Positions 26,622 to 36,752 are shown, counted from the stretch's first letter. The stretch is DNA of 64,000 nt from Pseudomonas azerbaijanoccidentalis (GCF_019145495.1 NZ_JAHSTU010000001.1:682001-746000); one strand, 5' to 3'. Notes: a model not told the origin generated them from the letters alone. Numbers and translations: made by a program.

Positions 26622-28141
26622 CCCAGACCGTGCCAGACGCGACCATCGCGAGTCAGCAGTTCTTCGGCGGTTTGTGGGCCGTCCTCACCGGCGGCGTAAG
26701 CCTGCACCGTGGAATCCTGCTGCCAGGCATCCAGGAACGGTTGCACGGCACGCCAGCCGTTCTCGATATTGTCGGCACGCTGGAACAGTGTCTGATCGCC
26801 GGTCAGGCAATCGTAGATGAGGGTTTCGTAGCCGGTGGACGGCTGCATTTCGAAGAAATCCTTGTAGGCGAAACCCAGTTCGATGTTGTCCATCTTCAAG
26901 GCCTGGCCGGGACGCTTGGCCAGCAGATCGAACCACATACCTTCGTTGGGCTGGATCTGGATCCGCAGGTACGTTGGCGCCAGCTCATCGACTTCGGTGT
27001 CCCGGAACTGCGCATACGGCGCCGGTTTAAAACAGATGACGATCTCGGTGTCGCGCACGCTCATGCGCTTGCCGGTGCGCAGGTAGAACGGCACGCCAAC
27101 CCAGCGCCAATTGTCGATCATCACCTTGAGGGCGACATAGGTTTCGGTATTGCTGTCGGGCGCAACCCTTTCCTCTTCGCGATAAGCCGGTAGCGGCTTT
27201 CCATCGACTTCGCCGGCGGTGTATTGGCCGCGGACGGAGTTTGCCCGGGCCTCCTCAACTGACCACGGACGGATCGCGCCGACCACCTTGGCTTTCTCGC
27301 CCCGGACCGCATCGGCGCCGAACGCCGCCGGTGGTTCCATGGCGACCATCGCCAGCAACTGGAACAAATGGTTGGGCACCATGTCCCGCAAAGCGCCGGT
27401 GTGTTCATAGAAACTGCCACGGGTTTCGACGCCGACGGTTTCGGCGGCGGTGATCTGCACGTGGTCGATGTAATGATTGTTCCAGAACGCTTCGAACAGG
27501 CTGTTGGAAAACCGGCTGACGAGAATGTTCTGAACGGTCTCTTTGCCCAGGTAATGATCGATGCGGTAGATCTGCTTTTCGGTCATCACTTTGAGCAGGC
27601 AAGCGTTCAGGGCTTCGGCGGTTTGCAGGTCGGAACCGAACGGTTTTTCGATGACCACCCTTCTGAACGCTTCGGGGCTTTCTTCCAACAGGCCGGAAGC
27701 ACCCAGACGGCGAACGACTTCACTGAAGAAACGTGGCGCGGTGGCCAGGTAGAACACCGCATTTCCTGTGCCGCTGTCGGCGATTTTCGCCGCCAGCGCT
27801 TGATAAGTGCTGTCGTCCAGGAAGTCGCCCTGGACGTAGCTGATGCCTTTGGCGAGTTTGGCCCAGACTTGCGGATCAAGGGATTTATCGTCCTTGCCGA
27901 CTTTGCTGGCCGCCTCGTTGCGTATGAAGTCCTCGAGCTTGCTCGCGAAGCCTTCATCGCTGATGGCGTTGTGGTCAACGCCGATGATCCGCAGTCCATC
28001 CCCGAGTAAACCGTCACGCTTGAGGTTATACAGCGCCGGCATCAGCAGACGCTTGACCAGATCACCATGTGCGCCAAACAGAAACAGCGTGGTCGGTGGT
28101 GCGGGTTCAGCCTTGGATTTCCTGCGGATCGCATGGGTCAT
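26618..28141 (-). CDS. zwf: Glucose-6-phosphate 1-dehydrogenase
   Basis: 507 residues from the ATG at 28139-28141, which overlaps the gnd stop by 4 bp. The nucleotide-binding loop is [22 protein letters not shown] and the substrate site [13 protein letters not shown] with the catalytic His; the C-terminal dimerisation domain is complete. The enzyme oxidises glucose-6-phosphate to 6-phosphogluconolactone. Coupling to gnd identifies the zwf paralogue of the oxidative pentose phosphate branch (the zwfB-like locus of P. putida), separate from the Entner-Doudoroff hex cluster copy. An extended frame to 28300 runs inside gnd and is not used. Confidence 0.95.
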   Translation of the reverse strand: MTHAIRRKSKAEPAPPTTLFLFGAHGDLVKRLLMPALYNLKRDGLLGDGLRIIGVDHNAISDEGFASKLEDFIRNEAASKVGKDDKSLDPQVWAKLAKGISYVQGDFLDDSTYQALAAKIADSGTGNAVFYLATAPRFFSEVVRRLGASGLLEESPEAFRRVVIEKPFGSDLQTAEALNACLLKVMTEKQIYRIDHYLGKETVQNILVSRFSNSLFEAFWNNHYIDHVQITAAETVGVETRGSFYEHTGALRDMVPNHLFQLLAMVAMEPPAAFGADAVRGEKAKVVGAIRPWSVEEARANSVRGQYTAGEVDGKPLPAYREEERVAPDSNTETYVALKVMIDNWRWVGVPFYLRTGKRMSVRDTEIVICFKPAPYAQFRDTEVDELAPTYLRIQIQPNEGMWFDLLAKRPGQALKMDNIELGFAYKDFFEMQPSTGYETLIYDCLTGDQTLFQRADNIENGWRAVQPFLDAWQQDSTVQAYAAGEDGPQTAEELLTRDGRVWHGLG

Positions 28142-29118
28142 TTTTTCGGTGTCTCCACGTGGCCGCCGAAGCCGAAGCGCTGGGCCGAAAGGACCTTGTC
28201 GCCAAATGAACCCTGGCCGCGCGAACGATAGCGAGAGAACAGCGAGTTCGACAGCACCGGCACCGGCACTGCTTGCTCCATGGCGGCTTCGATGGTCCAT
28301 TGACCTTCGCCGCTATCGGCTACCGAGCCGGAGAAACCGTCGAGTTTCGGATCGCTGGCCAGCGCGTCGGCGGTCAGGTCGAGCAACCAGGACGACACGA
28401 CGCTGCCACGACGCCAGACTTCGGCGATGTCGGCGACGTTCAGGTCGAAACGCTGATCTTGCGGCAGGTTCTCGCTGTTTTTGGTCTTGAGGATGTCGAA
28501 GCCCTCGGCGAAGGCCTGCATCATTCCGTACTCGATGCCGTTGTGGATCATCTTGACGAAATGCCCGGCGCCCGCAGGACCTGCGTGGATGTAACCGCGC
28601 TCGGCACGGTCGTCATCAGACTTGCGGTCTTTGGTGCGCGGGATATCGCCCATGCCAGGTGCCAGGCTGGCGAACAGCGGATCGAGGCGCTTAACGGTCG
28701 CGGCATCACCGCCGATCATCATGCAATAACCGCGCTCCAGGCCCCAGACGCCGCCGGAAGTACCGACGTCGATGTAGTGCAGGCCTTTCTCGGCGAGGGT
28801 TTTCGCGCGGCGGATGTCGTCCTTATAGAAGGTGTTGCCGCCGTCGATGATGGTATCGCCGGCTTCGAGCAAGGTGCTCAGGGTGTCGATGGTGTCTTCG
28901 GTCGGTGCGCCTGCCGGCAGCATGACCCATACCGCGCGCGGCTTGGCCAGGCCAGCGACCAGCGCCGGCAGATCGGCTACGCCGGTGGCACCCTCTGCGG
29001 CCAGGGTTTCGACGAAAGCGGTATTGCGGTCGTACACAACGGTGGAATGTCCGTTGAGCATCAGGCGCCGCGAAATATTACCGCCCATGCGGCCCAGTCC
29101 AATAATCCCGAGTTGCAT
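28138..29118 (-). CDS. gnd: 6-phosphogluconate dehydrogenase, decarboxylating (short form)
   Basis: 326 residues, the short GntZ/YqeC type rather than the 470-residue enteric form. N-terminal Rossmann motif [15 protein letters not shown]; catalytic segments [36 protein letters not shown] and [22 protein letters not shown] with the catalytic Lys-His-Asn. It converts 6-phosphogluconate to ribulose-5-phosphate and CO2. Short forms often prefer NAD+. First gene of the coupled gnd-zwf-HAD set. Confidence 0.95.
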   Translation of the reverse strand: MQLGIIGLGRMGGNISRRLMLNGHSTVVYDRNTAFVETLAAEGATGVADLPALVAGLAKPRAVWVMLPAGAPTEDTIDTLSTLLEAGDTIIDGGNTFYKDDIRRAKTLAEKGLHYIDVGTSGGVWGLERGYCMMIGGDAATVKRLDPLFASLAPGMGDIPRTKDRKSDDDRAERGYIHAGPAGAGHFVKMIHNGIEYGMMQAFAEGFDILKTKNSENLPQDQRFDLNVADIAEVWRRGSVVSSWLLDLTADALASDPKLDGFSGSVADSGEGQWTIEAAMEQAVPVPVLSNSLFSRYRSRGQGSFGDKVLSAQRFGFGGHVETPKK

Positions 29119-29390
29119 GTGCTGATGCTCCCTACTACAAATAAAAGTGTGTCAAAGGTTATAGCCCAACGCGACTCATTCGGGTTAGTCCAGCGAGGAG
29201 GCGTGAAGTTTCCGGGCATTGTGCCCGATCCTGATTGATAACGTCGGGAATCGTGTCGAAGACACACCGACCATGAAAAATAAAAAAGTTCCCTTCACGG
29301 GCAAAAGAAATCAAAATTGGCGCCGATAGTAGATCTGCCGCTGATTTCAGGTGGCTCTACAGTTGAGACACGCCATTTGCGAGGTGAGCA

Positions 29391-29567
29391 ATGGGCACAG
29401 TACACACCGCACTGCCAGTACAAACCCTTTACGTCACAATTCGTCGCGACGAATTGCACCAGTTGAAAGACGAAAATGAGCAACTGAAGCAGCAGTTGGC
29501 GCAATTGCGCTTACTGACCCAGGGCCAACAGCCGTTACCCGTAACGCAACGCGCACCTCTGGCCTGA
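29391..29567 (+). CDS. 58-residue coiled-coil protein
   Basis: The ATG at 29391 has GAGGTGA 5 bp upstream, an excellent ribosome site. The product starts MGTVHTALPVQTLYVTI, then has a short heptad helix (DELHQLKDENEQLKQQLAQL) and a Pro/Gln tail ending in a TGA at 29565. The leucine spacing suggests a dimeric coiled coil. It is a free-standing gene between gnd (divergent) and cptA. Too short for most gene callers' thresholds; function unknown. Confidence 0.6.
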   Translation: MGTVHTALPVQTLYVTIRRDELHQLKDENEQLKQQLAQLRLLTQGQQPLPVTQRAPLA

Positions 29568-29766
29568 TCCCTCCCTTGAATCGGAAGCAGCATCGCCCTG
29601 CTTCCGATACGCCGTAGCCCTTTGCCACTCCTGGCAACTCACAAAGTTTTCACATCCGCTTGTTGATACTTCGGTTCATTGTGGCCGCTCGGTATGCGCG
29701 TGCCCCCGTTCGTCGGCGACTGTTCAGTGGCTCGGCGGTGGAAGTGAATTGTGGATGGAGCGGTGA

Positions 29767-31506
29767 ATGTCTTGGTTTAAACGCAGCGAAAAGTCTGCGA
29801 AAGGTTTCGATTGGGCAGGGTTTCTCTGGCTGTTCCTGTTCTTCTGGTATTTTTCCGGCATCACCCAACTGCTGATCCAGCTGACCGGCACCTCCGGCTT
29901 CTCTGGTTTCCGTCAGGCGTTCGTGATGAGCGCCATCTGGCTTGCGCCGATGCTGCTGTTCCCTAAACAGACCCGCGTCATGGCCGCCGTCATCGGCGTG
30001 GTGCTATGGGCTTGCTCCATGGCCAGCCTCGGTTACTTCTTCATCTATCAGCAGGAATTTTCGCAGAGCGTCATTTTCATCATGTTCGAATCGAACGTGA
30101 ATGAAGCTGGCGAATACATGACGCAGTATTTTGCCTGGTGGATGGTCCCGGCCTTCCTGGCTCATACCGCATTCGCTTATTTCCTGTGGACGCGCCTGCG
30201 CCCGGTGTACCTGCCTCGCGGCAAAGCATTTGTGGCGGCCACAGCAATCCTCGTGGCGGTCATCGGTTACCCGTTGGTCAAGCAGACCCTGCGCACCGGC
30301 AGCTTCGCCAGCGGCTTCGAAAAATTCGAAAGCCGCATCGAGCCGGCCGTGCCTTGGCAGATGGCCGTGGCGTATCACCGCTACCTGGACACCCTGGCCG
30401 GCATGCAAGAGATGCTCAACAGCGCCAGCACGATCCCGCCGCTGCACAACCTCAAGGATTCGACGGCCAACCAGCCATCGACACTGGTGCTGGTGATCGG
30501 CGAATCCACCAACCGCCAGCGCATGAGCCTCTACGGCTACCCGCGCGAAACCACGCCGGAACTGGACAAGCTGAAAGATCAACTGGCGGTATTCGATAAC
30601 GTCATCACCCCACGCCCGTACACCATCGAGGCGTTGCAGCAGGTACTGACCTTCGCTGACGAAGACAATCCTGACCTGTACCTGACCACACCGTCGCTGG
30701 TCAGCATGATGAAGCAAGCCGGTTACAAGACCTTCTGGATCACCAACCAGCAGACCATGACCAAGCGCAACACCATGCTCACGACGTTCTCCCAGCAGGC
30801 TGATGAGCAGGTGTACCTGAACAACAACCGTAACCAGAACGCTGCCCAGTACGATGGCGACGTGATCGAGCCGTTCAACAAGGCCCTGGCCGACACGGCG
30901 CCGCGCAAACTGATCGTGGTGCATCTGCTCGGCACGCACATGAGTTACCAGTACCGCTACCCTTCGACCTTCGACAAGTTCAAGGACCGCAACGGTGTTC
31001 CGGCCGGTGTGCGTGACGATCAGCTGCCGACGTACAACAGCTACGACAACGCGGTGCTGTACAACGACTTCGTGGTCTCAAGCCTGATCAAGGACTACGC
31101 CAAGACCGACCCGAACGGCTTTTTGCTGTACCTCTCCGATCACGGTGAAGACGTCTTCGACTCCCCGGGCCACAGCACCCTTGGCCGCAACGAGAGCAAA
31201 CCGACGGCACCGATGTACACCATTCCGTTCATGGCCTGGGCATCGCCGAAATGGCGTGAAACCCATGACTGGAGTTTCGCCGGTGACTTGGGCCGCCCGT
31301 ACAGCAGTTCGCACCTGATCCACACCTGGGCGGATCTGGCAGGCCTGAGCTTCGATGAACTGGATCACAGCAAAAGCCTGGTCAGCGACAGCTTCAAGCC
31401 TAGGCCATTGATGATCGGCAATCCGTACGAGCGCCAGCAGCGGCCGCTGATTGATTTCAGCCTGATCAAGCCGAAGGCAGCGGTAGCGGAAGTCGTACAG
31501 AAGTAA
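29767..31506 (+). CDS. cptA: Phosphoethanolamine transferase CptA
   Basis: 579 residues. About five N-terminal membrane helices (FLWLFLFFWYF through VAATAILVAVIGYPL, to about residue 175) are followed by a periplasmic sulfatase/alkaline-phosphatase-fold domain. Metal and catalytic residues: Glu246 in VIGESTNRQRMSLYGYPR, nucleophile Thr286 in PRPYTIEALQQVLTF, Asp458-His459 in LYLSDHGEDVFD. The PRPYTIE form is typical of CptA/EptC rather than MCR/EptA. CptA adds phosphoethanolamine to phosphate or heptose groups of the LPS core. Monocistronic; a REP hairpin follows. Confidence 0.9.
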   Translation: MSWFKRSEKSAKGFDWAGFLWLFLFFWYFSGITQLLIQLTGTSGFSGFRQAFVMSAIWLAPMLLFPKQTRVMAAVIGVVLWACSMASLGYFFIYQQEFSQSVIFIMFESNVNEAGEYMTQYFAWWMVPAFLAHTAFAYFLWTRLRPVYLPRGKAFVAATAILVAVIGYPLVKQTLRTGSFASGFEKFESRIEPAVPWQMAVAYHRYLDTLAGMQEMLNSASTIPPLHNLKDSTANQPSTLVLVIGESTNRQRMSLYGYPRETTPELDKLKDQLAVFDNVITPRPYTIEALQQVLTFADEDNPDLYLTTPSLVSMMKQAGYKTFWITNQQTMTKRNTMLTTFSQQADEQVYLNNNRNQNAAQYDGDVIEPFNKALADTAPRKLIVVHLLGTHMSYQYRYPSTFDKFKDRNGVPAGVRDDQLPTYNSYDNAVLYNDFVVSSLIKDYAKTDPNGFLLYLSDHGEDVFDSPGHSTLGRNESKPTAPMYTIPFMAWASPKWRETHDWSFAGDLGRPYSSSHLIHTWADLAGLSFDELDHSKSLVSDSFKPRPLMIGNPYERQQRPLIDFSLIKPKAAVAEVVQK

Positions 31507-31525
31507 CTTTTCAACAACGCAAAAC

Positions 31526-31617
31526 CTGTAGGAGCGAGCCTGCTCGCGATAGCGGTGCACCAGTCAAAATAGATAGTGACTGATGCACCGCTATCGCGAG
31601 CAGGCTCGCTCCTACAG
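31526..31617. repeat. REP doublet, 'GGAGCGAGCCTGCTCGCGAT' family
   Basis: Long inverted repeat: ctgtaggagcgagcctgctc onward (about 35 bp, to gcggtgca) is repeated inverted after a 20-bp spacer. Third REP family of the window; related single hairpins are at 51480-51499 and 56298-56362. Confidence 0.85.
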
Positions 31618-31646
31618 TGGGTTTGGGGAGTTCGAACCCCCCTCAA

Positions 31647-31662
31647 GATAATAATTATTCTC
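31647..31662. promoter_or_regulatory. Fur box in front of the TonB-dependent receptor gene
   Basis: GATAATAATTATTCTC is an almost perfect palindrome matching the centre of GATAATGATAATCATTATC. It lies about 80 bp before the start codon, so iron repression is expected. Confidence 0.8.
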
Positions 31663-31741
31663 GTTTACTCCTAAATCTCTCCCCTCTCCTTCGTCTTTGA
31701 ACAAACGGAATTTTTCCATCGACGACAAGGAGTCGGCCGCA

Positions 31742-33982
31742 ATGTTCGCGCCTATCACCCGTTCCATGACTTTCACCCTCGGCCTGTGCGGTGCCGCCCT
31801 GAGCCCGGATCTATTGGCTGAAACCGAAAACGAGACAGCGCCACTGGCGCCCACGCTCATGCTCGGCGCCACCAACGTCACCGCCCGGAACCTGGGCAGC
31901 ACCACCGAAAACACCGAGGCCTACACCACCGGCTCCATGAGCACGGCGACACGCCTGAACCTGTCGATCAAGGAAACACCGCAATCGGTGTCGGTGGTGA
32001 CCCGCCAGCAGATGGACGATTTCAAGCTCGGCACACTGTCCGAAGCCATGAGCCAGACCACGGGCGTGGTGGTTCAGCACAACGACTCGGACCGGGTCAG
32101 TTATTCGTCACGCGGCTACTCGATCAACAATTTCCAGATCGACGGAATGCTGAATACCTTCAACTACATGAAGTCCGACTCCGACACCATTATCTACGAC
32201 CGCATCGAAGTCGTGCGCGGCGCCACCGGTTTGACCACGGGTGCGGGTGACCCTTCGGCCACCATCAACATGGTGCGCAAACGCCCGACGGCGCAGTGGG
32301 AGGCCAAGACCGGGGTCAGCGGTGGCAGCTACGACGATTACTACAGCTACCTCGACGTCGGTGGCCCGCTGGCCTTCGACGGACGTTTGCGCGGGCGCGG
32401 TGTGGTGGCCTACCGCGACAGTGATTCCTACCGAGACAAATACCAGCAGCAGCGAGAAGTCGGCTACGGCGTTTTGGAAGCAGACCTGACGGACGACACG
32501 GTGCTGGCCGTCGGCTACGACTATCAGAACAAGCACGTTCAGGGCACCTCCTGGGGCACCGTGCCTTACTGGAATGCCGATGGCGGGAAGGCCAACCTCG
32601 GGCGCTCAACCAACATGGCCACGTCCTGGAGCTCCTGGCCACTGAAGGACAAAACTGCCTTCGCCAACCTCGATCACCAACTGGGCGGCGGGTGGCAACT
32701 CAAGGCCGCGTATACCCATCGTGAAAGCGACACCGACGGCAAGATTTACTACGGCGGTGGCGGCTTCCCCGAAGCCGATCGCAGCGGCATGATCGCCAAC
32801 GTCAGTCATATGATTGGCACGCAGAAAATGAAGGCCTATGACTTCAACGTCTCAGGGCCTTACGCGCTGTTGGGGCGCGAACACCAATTGATGGTCGGCT
32901 ATGGCGAAGCCGAGCGCAGTGAGAAATCCCCCTACACAGTGGATGGGCCAAGGTCGGCAGATTACGAAAGCGTTCGCGACTGGAAGTACATGGGTGACAT
33001 CGCAAAGTTTCCCGACACCGTCACCAACGTCACCGGCGCAAAAGACGACACCCGCCAGAAGGCCGGCTATCTGGCTACACGCCTGAGCCTGACCGATGAA
33101 CTGCACGCGGTACTCGGCAGCCGCTATGGCAGCTGGAAGGCCTCGAGCACAACCAATCGCTATGACGACAACCTGCAACTGAGCGGCGTCGATCACAGCA
33201 GCCAACAACACAACGACATGTGGACGCCTTACGCCGGGCTGTTGTACGACCTCACCCCGGAGTACACCGCTTACGTCAGCTACACCGACATTTTCAAACC
33301 GCAGTCCGAACGCGACAGCAGTCGCAAATACCTTGAGCCGGTGGTGGGCAGCAACTATGAATTGGGCCTCAAGGGCAGCCTGCTGGAAGAACAACTGAAC
33401 CTGGCCACCGCGCTGTTCTGGAGCAAACAGGACAACGTCGCCGAACTCGACGATTCGGTACCGCCTGATCCGGTGACCGGAGAGGAGTTCTACAAATCGG
33501 GCGGTAAAGGCAACAAAGTGCAAGGCTTCGAAGCCGAGCTGTCGGGTGAAGTCATGAATGGCTGGAACATGACCGCCGGTTACACCTACACGCACTCAGT
33601 GAACGGCGAAGATCAGCGCAATAACACCAACCAACCACTGAACATGTTCCGCTTTTCGACGGCGTATCACCTGCCCGGCGAGTGGCAGGCATTGACCGTG
33701 GGTGCGGCGGTGAACTGGCAGAGCGACGTCTATCGCACAGCCAATCGCCCGGTCGGACGCCGCGCCAATGGCGGTCTTATTACCGAACGCACGGACATTG
33801 CCCAAGAGGCCTACACCGTGGTCAACCTGATGTCACGCTATGAGTTTGACCGACACCTGTCGGCCTCGTTGAACGTCAACAACCTGTTCGACAAGAAGTA
33901 CTACGACAACGTCGGGTTCTATAACGGGGTGTATTGGGGTGACCCGCGCACGGTGACCCTGAGCCTGGACTGGAAGCTCTAG
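31742..33982 (+). CDS. TonB-dependent siderophore receptor
   Basis: 746 residues from ATG 31742 with AAGGAG 9 bp upstream; the frame is open from 31697 but only through a TTG. Signal peptide to about residue 27. There is no STN signalling domain: the plug starts directly (SIKETPQSVSVVTRQQMDD, YSSRGYSINNFQIDGM, YDRIEVVRGATGL). The barrel ends with the terminal-strand motif TVTLSLDWKL preceded by NVNNLFDKKYYDN. It resembles FhuE/FpvA-type ferric siderophore importers that take up heterologous siderophores. No biosynthesis or sigma-factor gene is adjacent. A Fur box precedes it. Confidence 0.93.
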   Translation: MFAPITRSMTFTLGLCGAALSPDLLAETENETAPLAPTLMLGATNVTARNLGSTTENTEAYTTGSMSTATRLNLSIKETPQSVSVVTRQQMDDFKLGTLSEAMSQTTGVVVQHNDSDRVSYSSRGYSINNFQIDGMLNTFNYMKSDSDTIIYDRIEVVRGATGLTTGAGDPSATINMVRKRPTAQWEAKTGVSGGSYDDYYSYLDVGGPLAFDGRLRGRGVVAYRDSDSYRDKYQQQREVGYGVLEADLTDDTVLAVGYDYQNKHVQGTSWGTVPYWNADGGKANLGRSTNMATSWSSWPLKDKTAFANLDHQLGGGWQLKAAYTHRESDTDGKIYYGGGGFPEADRSGMIANVSHMIGTQKMKAYDFNVSGPYALLGREHQLMVGYGEAERSEKSPYTVDGPRSADYESVRDWKYMGDIAKFPDTVTNVTGAKDDTRQKAGYLATRLSLTDELHAVLGSRYGSWKASSTTNRYDDNLQLSGVDHSSQQHNDMWTPYAGLLYDLTPEYTAYVSYTDIFKPQSERDSSRKYLEPVVGSNYELGLKGSLLEEQLNLATALFWSKQDNVAELDDSVPPDPVTGEEFYKSGGKGNKVQGFEAELSGEVMNGWNMTAGYTYTHSVNGEDQRNNTNQPLNMFRFSTAYHLPGEWQALTVGAAVNWQSDVYRTANRPVGRRANGGLITERTDIAQEAYTVVNLMSRYEFDRHLSASLNVNNLFDKKYYDNVGFYNGVYWGDPRTVTLSLDWKL

Positions 33983-34089
33983 GCGATGTTAATTCCCATT
34001 TAACGGAATCGGCGGATAATGAGCGTTCGACTTTGATTCATAGACTCATGGACGACAGGCATCCGACATCTGTAAGTGGGAGGCACACC

Positions 34090-34305
34090 ATGAAACGCAC
34101 AACATTGATTCTCGCCGCAGTCATGACTTTAGGCTCCGCCAGCGCCTTCGCCGAAGGCGGTGCTGAACGCATGAGGTACTACTTCGAAACGCTGCGCTAC
34201 AACCAGCAATTGGCGCTGGGCAACATCACGCAAACCCAGGCCAAGGAACTGCGGGTCCCGGACGACCAGACCGCACAAATGACCGAGACCTACAGACCGA
34301 AATGA
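34090..34305 (+). CDS. Small secreted protein, PtrA-N-terminal-like
   Basis: 71 residues from ATG 34090 (GGGAGG ribosome site). Signal peptide MKRTTLILAAVMTLGSASAFA, then EGGAERMRYYFETLRYNQQLALGNITQTQAK. The 'AEGGxER' start of the mature part resembles the small periplasmic PtrA-N-terminal family of pseudomonads, but that assignment is tentative. A strong terminator follows. Confidence 0.65.
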   Translation: MKRTTLILAAVMTLGSASAFAEGGAERMRYYFETLRYNQQLALGNITQTQAKELRVPDDQTAQMTETYRPK

Positions 34306-34350
34306 TTGTTACACCTCTGACTGCTTGCTCTTCAGTCAGAGAAAACCTGT

Positions 34351-34378
34351 TGGGCGTCCTCATGGACGCCCTTTTTTT
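34351..34378 (+). terminator. Rho-independent terminator
   Basis: GGGCGTCC-TCAT-GGACGCCC followed by TTTTTTTC, 45 bp after the small secreted protein gene. The convergent GNAT gene ends just beyond it. Confidence 0.92.
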
Positions 34379-34386
34379 CGCCCGTC

Positions 34387-34878
34387 TTAAAGCGGCTTGA
34401 TCCAGAACATCATGCGCCCGTGGGCCGGATCGAACTCGCCCGGGGCAAAGCCGAACTTACCGTAGGACGCCTGCGCCACGGCGTTGCCTTCCAGGACTTC
34501 CAGGGTGATTTTGCAGCAGCCACGCTGGCGGGCGATCTCTTCGACTTTTTGCAACATCCGCTGGCTCAGGCCCAACCCGCGAAACTTCGGCACCACCGCC
34601 ACATCGTGGACGTTGACCAATGGCCGGCAAGCAAAGGTCGAAAAGCCTTCAAAGCAATTGATCAGTCCCGCCGGCTCACCACCGACAAACGCCAAAACGC
34701 TGAACGCATGGGCTCGCTTGGCCAACTCACCGGGCAGATGTTCCAGCACGCTGGCGGGCAAGGCATGGCCGCCGCCCATCGGGTCCTGGGCGTAACTGTT
34801 CAGTACCAACCCGATGGCCTCGGCATGCACCGGGTTGGTGTAGCTGGCTTGCAGTACAAGTATTTCTGCGGAATCCAT
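34387..34878 (-). CDS. GNAT-family N-acetyltransferase
   Basis: 163 residues from the ATG at 34876-34878, placed 6 bp after GAGG; an ATG two codons upstream overlaps that site. Acetyl-CoA-binding motif A is VHDVAVVPKFRGLGLSQRMLQKVEEIARQRG (the RGLGLS loop), followed by KITLEVLEGNAVAQASYGKFGF, the typical GNAT C-terminal part. Substrate unknown. The frame is open upstream through a REP element to 35046, which is not coding. Confidence 0.88.
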   Translation of the reverse strand: MDSAEILVLQASYTNPVHAEAIGLVLNSYAQDPMGGGHALPASVLEHLPGELAKRAHAFSVLAFVGGEPAGLINCFEGFSTFACRPLVNVHDVAVVPKFRGLGLSQRMLQKVEEIARQRGCCKITLEVLEGNAVAQASYGKFGFAPGEFDPAHGRMMFWIKPL

Positions 34879-34961
34879 TTCCATCCTCAATCGTAAAAGG
34901 CCCCGGAACGTTGTTCGTCCTGGCAGACCGGGGGGTGACAATATCGTGGCCAGCAGAAAAT

Positions 34962-35030
34962 CGAAAGATCGCAGCCGTCGGCAGCGCCTGGATTGCGCCC
35001 GTAGGAGCTGCCGAAGGCTGCGATCTTTTG
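34962..35030. repeat. REP doublet, 'GATCGCAGCCTTCGGCAGCTCC' family
   Basis: The left copy has two changes (gccgtcggcagcgcct); the right copy is standard. It sits between the DinB and GNAT genes and ends four bases before the DinB stop. Confidence 0.8.
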
Positions 35031-35033
35031 ATC

Positions 35034-35615
35034 CTAATGCCCCCAAATCAACGCTTCAGTCCAGCCCAGCTCAACAAAATCCTCGGCCCGCAAGTGCGAT
35101 TCACCCGCGCAAAAAAACTCGTCCAGTTGCGGCGGCTTGACCGGTGTGCCACTGAGCATCGCGTGAACCTGCCCACGATGATGAATCTGGTGTTCGAACA
35201 AATGGGAAAGCAGGCGCAAACGGCTGTCGTGCTGCGGCTTATCGCGGGCGATGGTGACAACTTTGCTCAGGTCGGCATCGCGCAGCTGTTCGCAATAGGC
35301 GATCAGGCGCCGGTCGACATGGGCCTGTTCCCGCTTGAGGTCGCAGGCAGAGATGAACGGCTCGTTCTCACTGAAGAACACGAAGCAATCGGGACGTGGT
35401 TCATCGCCGCGCAATTCGCGCTCCAGCGCATCCACGTAAAACCAATCGCAGGTCAGGATATGGTTGAGGGTGGCGCGGATACTGGGAAAAAAACTGACCC
35501 TGGGGGCTGCCAGGTCTTCCGGGATCAACTGAATCCAGGCCTTGGCCAATCGGTGATTGGCCCAGGCGTTCTGGTAAGCCATGGTCAGTAAATGGTGTGA
35601 CAGAGGTTGATTCAT
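35034..35615 (-). CDS. DinB family protein
   Basis: 193 residues from the ATG at 35613-35615, 7 bp after AGGAGG; an ATG two codons earlier lies within that spacer. Four-helix DinB/YfiT fold with the three-His metal site: TLNHILTCDWFYVDAL, then HLFEHQIHHRGQVHAML. This group is the DinB form common in proteobacteria, metal-binding and probably a thiol-dependent transferase; its substrate is not known. It is immediately downstream of zapE (18 bp). Confidence 0.88.
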   Translation of the reverse strand: MNQPLSHHLLTMAYQNAWANHRLAKAWIQLIPEDLAAPRVSFFPSIRATLNHILTCDWFYVDALERELRGDEPRPDCFVFFSENEPFISACDLKREQAHVDRRLIAYCEQLRDADLSKVVTIARDKPQHDSRLRLLSHLFEHQIHHRGQVHAMLSGTPVKPPQLDEFFCAGESHLRAEDFVELGWTEALIWGH

Positions 35616-35633
35616 GGTCATTCCTCCTGGCCT

Positions 35634-36752
35634 TCAAACCTCGGCGAAACGCTCCAGCTGCATTTCCTGCAGGCGACTGAGGGTGCGGCGGAACGGGAAT
35701 TCGAGATAACCCTCGGTGTACAACGCGTCCATCGGCACCTGTGCTTCGAGGTACAACGGCACCTTGCGGTCGTAGCACTCGTCCACCAGTGCGATAAACC
35801 GCCGGACACCATCATCATGCACCGACAACTGCGGCAGCTCGCGGTCACCGGCCTCTACGCGCACGGCGGCGTCTTCAGTGCCCCGGGCGATTCGGCCGGC
35901 GCGTTTTTGTGCGCTGAGGTTGGGCACCTCGCTCAACAGAATAGCGCTGTAGGTGTCACACAAGGCCATGAAATCCATGGCGGCAAATGGTTGCTCGCAG
36001 AGATCGGCGTAACGGCACCAAAGCACCGACTGACTGGCCTGCACCACCGCCAGCGGTCGATAACCGACCTTGATCGGTGCACTGGAAACCGCTTGCCCAA
36101 CGGTCAGGACCTTGAACACATCCACCAACGCACTCGGCTGCCCCGGTTCGGCCACCCAGTAACGTTGCAATCCCTGGCCGGGATGCAGGCGATGGTCTTC
36201 GCCACCGTCCACTGCAATCACCTGCATGTGCTGCTTGATCGCAGCGATGGCAGGCATGAACCGGTCACGATTGAAACCATCGGCGTACAGCATGTCCGGC
36301 GGCAGATTGGAAGTGCAGACCACCACCACGCCCTGCTCGAACATCACCTGGAACAAACGCCCGAGAATGATCGCGTCACCGATGTCATTGACGAACAATT
36401 CATCGAAGCACAGCACTCGCACTTCTTCGCTCAACTCGCGGGCTAATGCCTTCAATGGGTCAGCGGTGCCGGTCAGTTGAAAGGAGCGTTGATGCACCCA
36501 GCCCATGAAATGGTGAAAGTGCTGACGCCGGGCCGGCACCCGCAAGTGCTGGTAAAACTGGTCCATCAACCAGGTTTTACCGCGCCCGACCGGCCCCCAC
36601 AGGTAAACCCCCATGACCGGTTTACGCCCTTCATGCAGCGCCTCATGGCACTTCTGCAACGCCCAGACGGCATGTTCCTGGGCTTCGTCCTGGACGAAGC
36701 CCTTCTGTTCGATGGCCTGCTGCCAGGCGCTGAGGGGAGAGTCGACATTCAT
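35634..36752 (-). CDS. zapE: Cell division ATPase ZapE (AFG1-like)
   Basis: 372 residues from the ATG at 36750-36752, close to the 375 of E. coli ZapE; there is no clear ribosome site, and the upstream open frame runs through a decayed REP. P-loop GVYLWGPVGRGKTWLMDQFY; Walker B RVLCFDELFVNDIGDAIIL; sensor VVCTSNLPPDMLYADGFNRDRFMP. AFG1-type ATPases act with FtsZ at the division ring in gammaproteobacteria. Some pseudomonads carry a second paralogue; this one could be it, as it is not next to the rplM-rpsI or sspA regions. Confidence 0.85.
   Translation of the reverse strand: MNVDSPLSAWQQAIEQKGFVQDEAQEHAVWALQKCHEALHEGRKPVMGVYLWGPVGRGKTWLMDQFYQHLRVPARRQHFHHFMGWVHQRSFQLTGTADPLKALARELSEEVRVLCFDELFVNDIGDAIILGRLFQVMFEQGVVVVCTSNLPPDMLYADGFNRDRFMPAIAAIKQHMQVIAVDGGEDHRLHPGQGLQRYWVAEPGQPSALVDVFKVLTVGQAVSSAPIKVGYRPLAVVQASQSVLWCRYADLCEQPFAAMDFMALCDTYSAILLSEVPNLSAQKRAGRIARGTEDAAVRVEAGDRELPQLSVHDDGVRRFIALVDECYDRKVPLYLEAQVPMDALYTEGYLEFPFRRTLSRLQEMQLERFAEV

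Noticed and set aside
29273..29329. 18-codon frame MKNKKVPFTGKR... between gnd and the 58-residue gene
   Set aside because: No ribosome site, no attenuator hairpin after it and no biosynthetic gene downstream; not a leader peptide by the usual signs.
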